A DNA stretch of 64,000 nt from Streptomyces diastatochromogenes (GCF_002242805.1 NZ_MCGQ01000027.1:113079-177078), one strand, 5' to 3'. Shown: positions 44,058-53,408, counted from the stretch's first letter. Numbers and translations are program-made. The notes: a model not told the origin generated them from the letters alone.

Positions 44058-44510
44058 ATGCGCGGATCACTGGTGGGAACGGCGGTCACCCTCGCGGCGG
44101 GGGCCCTGCTCACGGCGGCCATGACCACGGCCTCGGCCAGCCCGCCGTCCACGGCGCCGAAGGCCGAACCCGCGAAGCCCGTCCTGGTCGACTGCTTCTG
44201 GAACCGCCACGTCCGCCCGGCCGACTTCATCCTGGCCTGCGGCGACGGCAACAGCCGCCTGCTCGGGCTCCACTGGTCGCAGTGGGGTCGGCAGGCGGCG
44301 ACCGCCGTGGGCGTGAACGCGGTCAACGACTGCAAGCCGTACTGCGCGGCCGGCAGGTTCCACTCGTACCGGGTGACCGTCCGCCTGGACCAACCGCGGC
44401 CGTGGAAGAAGCATCCGGACGTCGAGCACTACACCCGGATGAGCCTCACCTACGAGGGCGCCCGGCCGGAGGGCTTCAAGCAGGTCGTGACCTACCCGCT
44501 CTGGGACTGA
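44058..44510 (+). CDS. Small secreted protein of unknown function
   Basis: 150 aa. Signal peptide MRGSLVGTAVTLAAGALLTA to ASA. Mature part PVLVDCFWNRHVRPADFILACGDGNSRLLGLHWSQWGRQAATAVGVNAVNDCKPYCAAGRFHSYRVTVRLDQP contains four Cys and the CWN..VRPxxFxLxCADGN pattern found in small secreted actinobacterial proteins of unknown function. Ribosome site GGGTGGGAG. Extracellular, disulfide-bonded; no activity can be assigned. Confidence 0.75.
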   Translation: MRGSLVGTAVTLAAGALLTAAMTTASASPPSTAPKAEPAKPVLVDCFWNRHVRPADFILACGDGNSRLLGLHWSQWGRQAATAVGVNAVNDCKPYCAAGRFHSYRVTVRLDQPRPWKKHPDVEHYTRMSLTYEGARPEGFKQVVTYPLWD

Positions 44511-44673
44511 CCGCTGCGCCCGCGCCTCACCCGGGCAAGCCTCGTCCAGCGGTGTGCCGTGGGCCGCGCGGGCGACGCTGCGGCCCCGGCTCCAGGCCCC
44601 CGTGACCTGCGCACCGTCATGTTGGTGTGACCCCGCACGCCGGCGCCTCGCGCGCCGTCCGAAGAGAGGTCAC

Positions 44674-45639
44674 ATGCCCCGACTCCCGCGCCTGGCGAGT
44701 GCCGCCACGGCCGCCCTCGCACTCGGCCTGACCGCGGCCGCTCCCGCCACCGGCGACGAGCCGGTCGTCACCGACGCGCACATCGTCGCCCACTTCGACC
44801 TGCCCACCGGGCGGACGCCCGAGAACATCGCGCTCGAAGGGGACGGCTCCGCCGACCTCACCTTCGCCTTCGCCCGGCAGGTCGCCCACGTCGGCCTCGA
44901 CGGGACCACCGACGTCCGCGCGACCCTGCCGGACGTGGCGAACCCGGACACGCCGCTCGTGCACAGCGCCGTCGTCACCGGCATCGCCCGCGCCCACGAC
45001 GGCACCCTGTACGTCAACTTCGCGACCGGCACCGGTGAGACCGGCATCTGGCGCATCGCCCCCGGTGGCGGCACGCCCGAGCAGATCGCCGCGCTGCCGC
45101 CGACGGGGCTGCCCAACGGGCTGGCCCTCGACGAGCGCCGGGGCGTGCTCTACGCCGCCGACTCGGTGCTGGGCACCGTCTGGCGCGTCCCGCAGTCGGG
45201 CGGCCCGGCCACGGCCTGGGCCACCGGGACGCAGCTCCGACCGGCCGGCGGGTTCGGCGCCAACGGCATCAAGGTCCACCGAGGCGCCGTATGGGTGTCG
45301 AACAGCGACCGGGGAACGCTGTTGCGCATCCCCGTCCGCGAGGACGACACCGCGGGTCCCGTCGAGACCCAGGCCACCGCCCTCGACGGCATCGACGACT
45401 TCGCCTTCGCCGGCACGGGCCGCACCGTCCTGGCCGCGCTGAACGGGAGCGGCCGGGTCGCCCTGGTGGGCCGCGACGGCAGCCACACGATCGTCCTCAC
45501 GCCGACGGACGGGCTGTCCAACCCGACCTCCGTGGCGGTACGCGGCCGGACCGTCTACGTGACCAGCGCCGCGCTCATCGCGCGGCACGATCCGAACCTG
45601 CTCCTCGCCCGCCTGCGCCACTACTTCGGCCGTCTGTAG
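44674..45639 (+). CDS. Secreted SMP-30/NHL-like beta-propeller protein
   Basis: 321 aa. Signal peptide LASAATAALALGLTAAAPATG. Six-bladed propeller features of the SMP-30/gluconolactonase and strictosidine-synthase-like group: GIWRIAPGGGTPEQIAALPP, LPNGLALDERRGVLYAADSVLGTVWRV, GANGIKVHRGAVWVSNSDRGTLLRI, DDFAFAGTGRTVLAALNGSG and LSNPTSVAVRGRTVYVTSAA. ATG 44674 follows GAGAGGT. Could be a lactonase; metal-ligand residues are only partly visible. Convergent with pyruvate carboxylase. Confidence 0.75.
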   Translation: MPRLPRLASAATAALALGLTAAAPATGDEPVVTDAHIVAHFDLPTGRTPENIALEGDGSADLTFAFARQVAHVGLDGTTDVRATLPDVANPDTPLVHSAVVTGIARAHDGTLYVNFATGTGETGIWRIAPGGGTPEQIAALPPTGLPNGLALDERRGVLYAADSVLGTVWRVPQSGGPATAWATGTQLRPAGGFGANGIKVHRGAVWVSNSDRGTLLRIPVREDDTAGPVETQATALDGIDDFAFAGTGRTVLAALNGSGRVALVGRDGSHTIVLTPTDGLSNPTSVAVRGRTVYVTSAALIARHDPNLLLARLRHYFGRL

Positions 45640-45645
45640 GGCCAA

Positions 45646-45678
45646 TCGCCGCGACCGGGTGTGCCCCGGCCGCGGCGA
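45646..45678. terminator. Bidirectional terminator between propeller gene and pyc
   Basis: TCGCCGCG (45646-45653) with CGCGGCGA (45671-45678), continued inwards after one A/C mismatch by CCGGG/CCCGG; lies between convergent stops. Confidence 0.65.
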
Positions 45679-45686
45679 GCCGTGGA

Positions 45687-48600
45687 TCAGGCGATCTCGA
45701 CCAGCAGGTCGCCGCCCTCCACCTGCTGGATCCGGTTGATGGCCAGCCGGGACACCCGGCCCGCCTTGGTCGCGGTGATCGTGGCCTCCATCTTCATCGC
45801 CTCGATGGTGGCCACCGTCGCGCCGGCCGCGACCTCGTCGCCCTCGGCCACCGCGAGCGTCACCACACCGGCGAACGGCGCCGCCACATGACCCGGGTCG
45901 GCGCGGTCGGCCTTCTCCGTCACCGGCACGTCCGAGGCGGCCGCCCGGTCACGTACCTGGATGGGCCGCAGCTGGCCGTTGAGCGAGGACATCACGGTGC
46001 GCATACCGCGCTCGTCGGCCTCGCCGACCGCCTGCAGCTCGATCAGCAGCCGCACGCCGGGCTCCAGGTCGACGGCGTACTCCTTGGCGGGCCGCAGGCC
46101 GTAGAAGAAGGCCTTGCTGTCCAGCACGCTGGTGTCGCCGAAGGACTGCCGGTGCGTGTCGAACTCGCGGGTCGGGCCGGGGAACAGCAGCCGGTTGAGC
46201 GTCGCCCGCGTGTCCTTCGACAGCCCGTCGCGGTCCTCGGCGGACAGCTCGGGTGTCGGCTTGGGCTCGCCGCGGCCCTGGAGGGCCTTGGTGCGGAACG
46301 GCTCGGGCCAGCCGCCGGGCGGGGTGCCCAGCTCGCCGCGCAGGAAGCCGATGACCGAGTCCGGGATGTCGAACCTGTCGGGCGTGGCCTCGAAGTCCTC
46401 GGGCTTCACGCCGGCGCCGACCAGGTGCAGGGCGAGGTCGCCGACGACCTTGGACGACGGGGTGACCTTCACCAGGCGGCCCAGAATGCGGTCGGCGGCG
46501 GCGTACATGGCCTCGATGTCCTCGAAGCGGTCGCCGAGGCCGAGGGCGACGGCCTGGGTGCGCAGGTTGGAGAGCTGGCCGCCGGGGATCTCGTGGTGGT
46601 AGACGCGCCCGGTCGGGGAGGCTAGGCCCGCCTCGAAGGGGGCGTAGATCTTCCGGACGCCCTCCCAGTACGGCTCCAGGTCGCCGACGGCCTGGAGGTC
46701 GAGTCCGGTGGGCCGCTCGGAGTGGTCGGTGGCGGCGACCAGCGCCGACAGCGACGGCTGCGAGGTCGTACCCGCCATGGAGGCCACCGCGCCGTCCACC
46801 GCGTCGGCGCCCGCCTGGATCGCGGCGAGGTAGGTGGCGAGCTGGCCGCCCGCGGTGTCGTGCGTGTGCAGATGCACCGGCAGGTCGAACTCGCGGCGCA
46901 GCGCGGACACCAGCTTGGCGGCGGCCGGGGCGCGCAGCAGTCCGGCCATGTCCTTCACGGCGAGGACATGGGCGCCGGCCTCGACGATCTGCTCGGCGAG
47001 GCGCAGGTAGTAGTCGAGGGTGTACAGCCGCTCGGCGGGGTCGTTGAGGTCGGCGGTGTAGCAGAGGGCGACCTCGGCGACGGCCGTGCCGGTCTCGCGT
47101 ACGGCGTCGATGGCGGGCCGCATCTGGCCGACGTCGTTGAGGGCGTCGAAGATGCGGAAGATGTCGATGCCGGTGGCGGCGGCCTCCTGCACGAAGGCGT
47201 CGGTGACCTCGGTCGGGTACGGGGTGTAGCCGACGGTGTTGCGGCCGCGCAGCAGCATCTGGAGGCAGATGTTGGGCACGGCCTCGCGCAGGGCGGCCAG
47301 CCGCTCCCACGGGTCCTCGGCGAGGAAGCGCAGGGCGACGTCGTAGGTGGCACCGCCCCAGCACTCCAGGGACAGCAGTTCGGGCAGGGTGCGGGCGACG
47401 ACCGGGGCGACGGCGAGCAGGTCCCTGGTGCGGACCCGGGTGGCGAGCAGCGACTGGTGGGCGTCGCGGAAGGTGGTGTCGGTGACGCCGATGGTCGGCG
47501 ACTCGCGCAGGTGCCGGGCGAAGCCCTCGGGGCCGAGGTCGACCAGCCGCTGCCGGGAGCCGGCCGGGGGCTCGCCGGCGGGCAGCGGCGGCAGCTTGGT
47601 GACCGGGTCGAGCAGGTCGGGGCGCTTACCGTGCGGCTTGTTGACGGTGACGTCGGCGAGGTAGGTGAGCAGCTTGGTGCCGCGGTCGGCGGAGCTGCGG
47701 GCGGTCAGCAGGTGCGGGCGCTGCTCGATGAACGAGGTGGTGACCCGCCCGGCCTGGAAGTCGGGGTCGTCCAGGACGGCCTGCAGGAACGGGATGTTGG
47801 TGGCCACGCCGCGGATGCGGAACTCGGCGACGGCACGCCGGGCGCGTCCGATGGCGGCCCTGAAGTCCCGGCCCCGGCAGGTGAGTTTGACCAGCATCGA
47901 GTCGAAGTGCGCGCTGATCTCCGTACCCGCGTGGGTGGTGCCGCCGTCGAGGCGGATGCCGGAGCCGCCCGGGGAGCGGTAGGCGCTGATCCGGCCGGTG
48001 TCCGGGCGGAAGCCGTTGGCCGGGTCCTCGGTGGTGATCCGGCACTGGAGGGCGGCGCCGCGCAGGGTGACGGTGTCCTGGGACAGGCCGAGGTCGGCGA
48101 GGGTCTCGCCGGAGGCGATGCGCAGCTGGGCCTGGACCAGGTCGACGTCGGTGACCTCCTCGGTGACCGTGTGCTCGACCTGGATGCGCGGGTTCATCTC
48201 GATGAAGACGTGGTTGCCGTCGCGGTCGAGGAGGAACTCCACGGTGCCCGCGTTGCGGTAGCCGATCTCGCGGGCGAAGCGCACGGCGTCGGCGCAGATC
48301 CGGTCGCGCAGCTCGGGGTCGAGGTTGGGCGCGGGTGCCAGCTCGATGACCTTCTGGTGGCGGCGCTGCAGCGAGCAGTCTCGCTCGAAGAGGTGAATGA
48401 CGTTGCCCTCGCCGTCGGCGAGGATCTGCACCTCGATGTGGCGCGGGTCGACGACGGCCTTCTCCAGGAAGACGGTCGGGTCGCCGAACGCGGACGCGGC
48501 CTCGCGGGAGGCGGCCTCGATGGACTCGCGCAGCTGGGCGGGGTCCTCGACGCGGCGCATGCCGCGCCCGCCGCCGCCCGCGACCGCCTTGACGAAGACC

Positions 48601-49064
48601 GGGAAACCGATCTCCTCCGCGGCACGGACGAGTTCGTCGACGTCGTTGGAGGGCGCGGACGAGCCCAGCACGGGCACGCCCGCCGCCCGGGCCGCGGCGA
48701 CCGCGCGGGCCTTGTTGCCGGTCAGCTCCAGCGTGTGCGCGCTCGGCCCGACGAAGGTGATGCCCGCCTCCTCGCAGGCGCGGGCGAGTTCGGGGTTCTC
48801 GGACAGGAAGCCGTAACCCGGGTAGACGGCGTCGGCGCCCGCCCGGCGTGCGGCGCCCACGATCTCCTCGACGGAGAGGTAGGCCCGCACGGGGTGCCCC
48901 GGTTCCCCGATCTCGTAGGCCTCGTCGGCCTTCAGCCGGTGCAGCGAGTTGCGGTCCTCGTGCGGGAACACGGCGACCGTACGCGCGCCGAGTTCGTAGC
49001 CCGCCCGGAACGCGCGGATCGCGATCTCTCCACGGTTGGCGACCAGCACCTTGCGGAACATCAT
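45687..49064 (-). CDS. pyc: Pyruvate carboxylase
   Basis: 1125 aa, single-chain enzyme making oxaloacetate from pyruvate and bicarbonate with ATP. Biotin carboxylase domain about 1-450 (VLVANRGEIAIRAFRAG, KAVAGGGGRGMR, EMNPRIQVEHTVTEEVTD), carboxyltransferase about 530-820 (TDTTFRDAHQSLLATRVRT, LECWGGATYDVALRFL, HTHDTAGG), PC tetramerisation domain, then the biotinyl domain with K1091 in EAMKMEATI. Fills the TCA cycle during growth on sugars. The ATG pair MMFRK at 49064/49061 leaves the exact start open. Standalone gene. Confidence 0.97.
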   Translation of the reverse strand: MMFRKVLVANRGEIAIRAFRAGYELGARTVAVFPHEDRNSLHRLKADEAYEIGEPGHPVRAYLSVEEIVGAARRAGADAVYPGYGFLSENPELARACEEAGITFVGPSAHTLELTGNKARAVAAARAAGVPVLGSSAPSNDVDELVRAAEEIGFPVFVKAVAGGGGRGMRRVEDPAQLRESIEAASREAASAFGDPTVFLEKAVVDPRHIEVQILADGEGNVIHLFERDCSLQRRHQKVIELAPAPNLDPELRDRICADAVRFAREIGYRNAGTVEFLLDRDGNHVFIEMNPRIQVEHTVTEEVTDVDLVQAQLRIASGETLADLGLSQDTVTLRGAALQCRITTEDPANGFRPDTGRISAYRSPGGSGIRLDGGTTHAGTEISAHFDSMLVKLTCRGRDFRAAIGRARRAVAEFRIRGVATNIPFLQAVLDDPDFQAGRVTTSFIEQRPHLLTARSSADRGTKLLTYLADVTVNKPHGKRPDLLDPVTKLPPLPAGEPPAGSRQRLVDLGPEGFARHLRESPTIGVTDTTFRDAHQSLLATRVRTRDLLAVAPVVARTLPELLSLECWGGATYDVALRFLAEDPWERLAALREAVPNICLQMLLRGRNTVGYTPYPTEVTDAFVQEAAATGIDIFRIFDALNDVGQMRPAIDAVRETGTAVAEVALCYTADLNDPAERLYTLDYYLRLAEQIVEAGAHVLAVKDMAGLLRAPAAAKLVSALRREFDLPVHLHTHDTAGGQLATYLAAIQAGADAVDGAVASMAGTTSQPSLSALVAATDHSERPTGLDLQAVGDLEPYWEGVRKIYAPFEAGLASPTGRVYHHEIPGGQLSNLRTQAVALGLGDRFEDIEAMYAAADRILGRLVKVTPSSKVVGDLALHLVGAGVKPEDFEATPDRFDIPDSVIGFLRGELGTPPGGWPEPFRTKALQGRGEPKPTPELSAEDRDGLSKDTRATLNRLLFPGPTREFDTHRQSFGDTSVLDSKAFFYGLRPAKEYAVDLEPGVRLLIELQAVGEADERGMRTVMSSLNGQLRPIQVRDRAAASDVPVTEKADRADPGHVAAPFAGVVTLAVAEGDEVAAGATVATIEAMKMEATITATKAGRVSRLAINRIQQVEGGDLLVEIA

Positions 49065-49393
49065 GGATTCCCTTCAGCTGCCTGCCGGCGACGAACACCA
49101 TGGTGTCAGCCATGCCTTGCGGTACGTCGCGGCAACATTAGGGTGCGCCCGCACGGGTCGAAGTGCGAAAAGCGTCACATTGACGTGGCACGGACATGCC
49201 GGTGAGAGCCGTTCCGCCCCGAGGTCGGTTCCGCTCAGCAGGATGGGTCAGTCCAGGTGGCTGCCGTGTCGATCAGCGCTCGATACTCCTCGAAGGGACC
49301 AGCCCCACGCTGCGGCCTCGCCATTTGCGGCCACCCGTTCCCGCTCCGAGGGAATGACGCGGTCCCCTCCCCCCACGACAGGAAGGCAACCAG
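49065..49393. other. 329-bp divergent intergenic region pyc / PQQ-dehydrogenase
   Basis: No gene seen. On the minus strand TAATGT near 49136-49141 is a plausible -10 for pyc with TTCGAC 16 bp upstream. The small dyad CGTCA-CAT-TGACG lies at about 49174-49186. Reading frames here have no ribosome sites or family motifs. Confidence 0.4.
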
Positions 49394-50539
49394 ATGTCCC
49401 GTCTGGCACACCGTGCGCTGCATCGAGTCCGTCCGGGTATATCCGCTCTCACCGCCGTCACCGCCGTGGTGGCCGCGGCCCTGCTCCCCTCGCCGGGCGC
49501 GGCCGCGCAGTCCGCCCCCAGCGGTGGGGACGGCGCGTCCCACAAGGGCGGTGCGCCGACGGGCATCAGCCGCCTGGCCGACAAGTGGGCGAATCCCTGG
49601 GGCCTCTCCTTCCTGCCGAAGACGACGAGCGCACTGGTGACCGAGCGCTACACGTCCGCGGTGTGGCTCCTCAAGCCCGACGGCTCCAGGAAGAAGGTGG
49701 GCACGGTGCCGAACACGGTCGCCGCGGATCCCGATCCCGCGATGGCGGACGGCGGGCTGCTGGGCGTGGCCGTCTCACCGACCTGGAACGGCACGACGGA
49801 CAAGGACGTGTTCTTCGTCCACACGGTCGCCGACGGCACCCGGGTCGTGAAGATGCGCTTCGACGGCACCTCGCTCAGCGGCTACACCGTCGTGATCAGC
49901 GGCATCAAGAGGGGCGGGGACCACAACGGCGGCACGATCGCCTTCGGTCCCGACGGATACCTGTACGTCACCACGGGCGATGGCCATGACAACAAGGCGG
50001 CGCAGGACAAGAACTCCCTCAACGGGAAGATCCTGCGCATCACCAAGAGCGGTGCCGCGGCACCCGGAAACCCCTTCGGCAACCGCGTGTACAGCCTCGG
50101 CCTGCGCAACCCCGAAGGCCTGGCGTGGGATTCCCGGGGCAGGCTGTGGGCTGCCGACATCGGCCGGACCGCGTGGGACGAACTCAACCTCATCGAGAAG
50201 GGCCGGAACTACGGCTGGCCCACCTGCGAGGGAACCTGCTCCACCCCGGGCATGACCAACCCCAAGATGGTCTGGAAGCCGGCGGAGGGGGGCGTACCCG
50301 CCCAGGTCGCGATCGTGAACGACGTCCTCTATGTCTCCACACTGCTCGGGAAGCGGCTGTGGCGGTTGCCCATCGACGCCAGCGGCACGGGCATCGGCCC
50401 TGCCACGTCCTACTACCAGGGCACCTACGGCCGACTGCGCGCAGTGGCCAAGGTCCCGGGCGCCGACCAGCTGTGGCTCGGCTCCAGCGGCAACACCGGC
50501 ACGAACAAGGACGTCATCCTCAAGGTCACCATCGGCTGA
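49394..50539 (+). CDS. Secreted PQQ-dependent (GdhB-like) sugar dehydrogenase
   Basis: 381 aa. Signal peptide ISALTAVTAVVAAALLPSPGAAAQ. Six-bladed GSDH propeller: NPWGLSFLPKTTSALVTERY, GGLLGVAVSPTW, the GGDHNGGTIAFGPDGYLYVTTGDG motif that contains the catalytic-type His and PQQ contacts, YSLGLRNPEGLAWD and AWDELNLIEKGRNYGWP. It would oxidise an aldose outside the membrane using PQQ; no PQQ synthesis genes are nearby. The final codons are part of a 23-bp tandem repeat that continues past the stop. Confidence 0.85.
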   Translation: MSRLAHRALHRVRPGISALTAVTAVVAAALLPSPGAAAQSAPSGGDGASHKGGAPTGISRLADKWANPWGLSFLPKTTSALVTERYTSAVWLLKPDGSRKKVGTVPNTVAADPDPAMADGGLLGVAVSPTWNGTTDKDVFFVHTVADGTRVVKMRFDGTSLSGYTVVISGIKRGGDHNGGTIAFGPDGYLYVTTGDGHDNKAAQDKNSLNGKILRITKSGAAAPGNPFGNRVYSLGLRNPEGLAWDSRGRLWAADIGRTAWDELNLIEKGRNYGWPTCEGTCSTPGMTNPKMVWKPAEGGVPAQVAIVNDVLYVSTLLGKRLWRLPIDASGTGIGPATSYYQGTYGRLRAVAKVPGADQLWLGSSGNTGTNKDVILKVTIG

Positions 50540-50589
50540 GCCGCGAGGTCGCCATCGGCTGAGCCCCAAGGTCACCGTCGGCTGACGTC
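50521..50589. repeat. Three tandem 23-bp repeats at the convergent gene ends
   Basis: Copies at 50521-50543, 50544-50566 and 50567-50589 share AAGGTCACCATCGGCTGAG with one or two changes each. Copy 1 holds the last codons and stop of the PQQ dehydrogenase; copies 2 and 3 follow; copy 3 also encodes the C-terminal ADVSRR and stop of the opposing rhomboid-like gene. Confidence 0.85.
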
Positions 50590-51462
50590 CGCCCTCGTCG
50601 GCCGGCGTTCGGGGGAAGGCAGGACGGCCTCGGGGGCGGGATCCGCGGACCGGGGGCGATCCGGCTGCGCGGGAACCGGTACCGGCACGGCCCGCACCGG
50701 AGCGGGCTCGGCGGTCCGTGCCGGCGGCGCCGAGCGCACGAGGGACCGCAGCCGCTCCCGGCGGCCGTGCAGGAGGCCCAGGACGAGCGACGTGCCCACC
50801 GCGATCAGGTGCTCGCGTCCGGCGAGGTTCGGAACCGCGAGGGACTCCCACACCATCGAGCCTCCGGTCAGCGTGAACACCACGGGTGCGCGCCGGACGA
50901 CGGCCAGATAGGTGAACAGGCCCACGACGGCCGCCGAGGGTCCGGTGTCGAGCACCTTGCCGCACGCGTGCGGCAGTCCGAACCCCCACCAGCCCGGGCC
51001 GAGCGCGATCATCACGCGGGCGGTGAGCGTGCCGGCCAGGGTGGTGACGTAGGCGATCGCCAGGGTCCGGGCCCGGCCGAGGATCAGTTCGGCGAGGGCG
51101 AAGGCGAGGAACAGCTGGGCGATGCCCGCCCACACCGGCAGATCGAGCGCCGGGACGTACAGCGACACCGGGGTGCGCAGCAGGGACAGCCACAGCGGCA
51201 GGTCGGCGGTGACGCCACCGAGCCTTTTGACCCACAGCGCTCCGGTGGGGTGCTGTGCGACGTCGTGGAAGAAGATGACCCCGAACGCGGCGACGAACGC
51301 CAGTAACAGTCCGGGCAGTCCGCGCCGGGCGAGCAACCGCACCGGGTCGACGACGATGGCGTACCACTCCGCCCGCAGCGTGCGCCCGGTGAACCGGGCG
51401 AGGCGCGCGGGCACGGCACGGACCTGGTCCGTGTGCCCGGCGGTGCTCCCGTCTGCGCTCAT
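50572..51462 (-). CDS. Rhomboid-like membrane protein
   Basis: 296 aa. About six TM helices between 45 and 230 (LLLAFVAAFGVIFF, PVWAGIAQLFLAFALAELILG, TLAIAYVTTLAGTLTARVMIALG, GPSAAVVGLFTYLAVV, HLIAVGTSLVLGLLHG). DTGPSAAVVG takes the place of the rhomboid GxSG serine motif and H in REHLIAVG is near the position of the catalytic His, so a serine intramembrane protease is possible but unproven. The C-terminal 60 residues are a Pro/Arg/Ala-rich cytoplasmic tail. Convergent with the PQQ dehydrogenase; the last residues come from a repeat copy. Confidence 0.65.
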   Translation of the reverse strand: MSADGSTAGHTDQVRAVPARLARFTGRTLRAEWYAIVVDPVRLLARRGLPGLLLAFVAAFGVIFFHDVAQHPTGALWVKRLGGVTADLPLWLSLLRTPVSLYVPALDLPVWAGIAQLFLAFALAELILGRARTLAIAYVTTLAGTLTARVMIALGPGWWGFGLPHACGKVLDTGPSAAVVGLFTYLAVVRRAPVVFTLTGGSMVWESLAVPNLAGREHLIAVGTSLVLGLLHGRRERLRSLVRSAPPARTAEPAPVRAVPVPVPAQPDRPRSADPAPEAVLPSPERRPTRADVSRR

Positions 51463-51579
51463 GAGGCGCCGCAGCCCCTCGCCCCTCGGTCCCCCGTCAC
51501 CCGCATCGCCCCCTTCACCCCGCTCCCCGTACCTCGGCCGTGCGGGGAGTTTGCTCGCATTCCACCCGTTTCATCCGTC

Positions 51580-51597
51580 ATCGTACTGATGTACGAT
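51580..51597. repeat. Inverted repeat ATCGTAC-TGAT-GTACGAT in the 488-bp gap 51463-51950
   Basis: Perfect 7-bp arms, 118 bp upstream of the rhomboid-like start and 354 bp upstream of cvnA, in a locally AT-richer stretch. It looks like an operator. Apart from this and the cvnA promoter elements I see nothing in the gap; its open frames lack ribosome sites. Confidence 0.5.
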
Positions 51598-51861
51598 TCC
51601 ACCCTCTGCGCCGGGGCCGCCCCGATCCGGTCGCTCACAGTTCAGCCAGCCCGGGGCCGGGCGTCAAGATCCCTCCGGCCTGCGTCGCAGTGACAAGAAA
51701 CAGGCGTACGAGAGGCAACCCGCCCAGCCTCGGAACCGTCCCCGACCGGAGGGTGGGTGACCGTACGGCCCCGAGGCACTCGGCCCCGACTAACGCACAG
51801 GTTCGACCGTCCACTTCAGGGAAACACGCCCGAACCTGCCAGATTCGATCACCAACTCTCG

Positions 51862-51891
51862 TATAGTGACCGCCAGTTCACTCTCGAGAGT
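51862..51891 (+). promoter_or_regulatory. Likely cvnA promoter region with 12-bp palindrome
   Basis: TATAGT at 51862-51867 is a good -10 but has no clear -35, suggesting activator dependence. The palindrome ACTCTCGAGAGT (51880-51891) lies at about the start point, 60 bp before the cvnA ATG. Confidence 0.45.
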
Positions 51892-51950
51892 CGCTCCGCT
51901 ACCCGCCCGCCCCTGCTCGCCCTCTCTGCCGCGAGGACCACACCGGACCG

Positions 51951-53408
51951 ATGACCGTGCCCACGCATCCCGGCGAACGCCCTTCCTTCCGTACGCTCAC
52001 CACCGCCCTCGCCGTGTCCGGTGCGCTGTCGGCGCTCCTGGTCCTCGCGGCCGTGTCGGCCGCGCCCGAGTCGGCGCGTGCGCCGCTCGCCTGGGGCGGG
52101 GGTACGGCGGCGGTCGTGCTCTGTGCCGCCGTGGCCACGGCGGCACACGCCGGGCACACCGCGCGCGGCACCCGGCGCAGGCTGGAGAACGCGACCCGGG
52201 ACATCGGACGGCTGCTGCAGCAACAGACCCGCACGGCCGAGGAGACACGTCGGGAACAGCAGCGGCTCATCGACGAACTGGCGGCTCAGCAGGCGGAGTT
52301 CACGGCCGACCGAGCGCGGCTCGCCGAGCAGGGCGCGCAGGAGCTGGACCGGGCTCGCGCCGAGAACACCCGGCTGGCGGAGGAGCTGCGGCAGGCTCGG
52401 CGCGAGCGGGCCGCGGCGGTCTCCGCGACCGCCAACGCGGCCGCCCGGCTGCAGGCCCTCGCCACGGCGACCCTCGCCGATCTGCGGGCGATGGAGGACC
52501 GGCACACCGACGAGGACGTCCTCGCCGACCTCCTCCACCTGGACCATCGCACGGCCCAGGCCGGCCGGCTCGCCGACTCCGTCGCCGTCCTGACCGGGGC
52601 GCGTTCGGGCCGCAGGTGGGCGCGGCCCATCGGGATGGAGTCCCTGCTGCGCGGCGCGCTGGGCCGGATCGCCGGCTATCAGCGGGTCCGGCTCCACTCG
52701 GTCAGCGAGGCCGCCGTCGCCGGGCACGCCGCCGAGGGCGTGATGCACGCGCTCGCCGAACTCCTCGACAACGCCGCGAAGTTCTCTCCGCCGACGGCCG
52801 AAGTGCACGTCTACGTCGAGGAGGTGGCGGCCGGTGTCATCGTGTCCGTGGAGGACAGCGGTCTGGCGATGGGGGACGTGCAGCTGCGCCGTGCCGAGCG
52901 GGCGGTCACCGGTGACGTCTCGGAGCTGGGCGGCCTGACGGGGACCCGGCTCGGGCTCGCCGTGGTGGGCCGGCTGGCCCGCAAGCACGGTCTGAAGGTG
53001 TCCTTCCGGCCGTCGGCGCGGGGCGGCACCGGCGTGCTGATGCTCATACCGCAGGACATCCTCACCGGCCCCGCACAGCATCCGCACGCGGGGCGGCCGG
53101 CCGAGCCCACGGTGACCGCGGACCCCTCGCCGGTCCACGAGTCCCCGGCGCCGGACGCGGGCGAGGGCCCGACCGGGCTGCCCAGGCGGCGCCGCGGCCG
53201 CACCCCCGCCGAGTCCGAACGGCCCCGCCCGGCACCCCGGACCGCCGAGTCCCGCCCCGCACCGGGCACCGACGAGACCAGGACCCCGGTCAGCCGCTTC
53301 GGCGCGTTCCGCCAGGCCCTCCGCCCCGCTCCCGGGCCCGCCGACGAGCCCGGGCACGGCTCCTCCTCCCCTCCGCACGCGCACCCGGAAGGCGACGTCA
53401 CCTCATGA
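51951..53408 (+). CDS. Conservon sensor-kinase-like protein CvnA
   Basis: 485 aa. Two N-terminal TM helices (ALAVSGALSALLVLAAVSAA, GGGTAAVVLCAAVATAAHAG), a long charged coiled coil (about 80-185), then a HATPase domain with the N-box ALAELLDNAAKFSPP, VEDSGLAMG and TGTRLGLAVVGRLARKHGLKVSF, and a Pro-rich tail of about 120 residues. This is the CvnA (nitrate/bacterial-type ATPase sensor) layout of Streptomyces conservons; no clear phospho-acceptor His box. Its stop overlaps CvnB (ATGA). Conservons form G-protein-like membrane complexes affecting aerial growth and metabolism. Confidence 0.92.
   Translation: MTVPTHPGERPSFRTLTTALAVSGALSALLVLAAVSAAPESARAPLAWGGGTAAVVLCAAVATAAHAGHTARGTRRRLENATRDIGRLLQQQTRTAEETRREQQRLIDELAAQQAEFTADRARLAEQGAQELDRARAENTRLAEELRQARRERAAAVSATANAAARLQALATATLADLRAMEDRHTDEDVLADLLHLDHRTAQAGRLADSVAVLTGARSGRRWARPIGMESLLRGALGRIAGYQRVRLHSVSEAAVAGHAAEGVMHALAELLDNAAKFSPPTAEVHVYVEEVAAGVIVSVEDSGLAMGDVQLRRAERAVTGDVSELGGLTGTRLGLAVVGRLARKHGLKVSFRPSARGGTGVLMLIPQDILTGPAQHPHAGRPAEPTVTADPSPVHESPAPDAGEGPTGLPRRRRGRTPAESERPRPAPRTAESRPAPGTDETRTPVSRFGAFRQALRPAPGPADEPGHGSSSPPHAHPEGDVTS

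Noticed and set aside
46722..49205. 827-codon plus-strand frame opposite pyruvate carboxylase
   Set aside because: Shadow of pyc; low-complexity Gly/Val/Asp-rich translation, no start signal or motifs.
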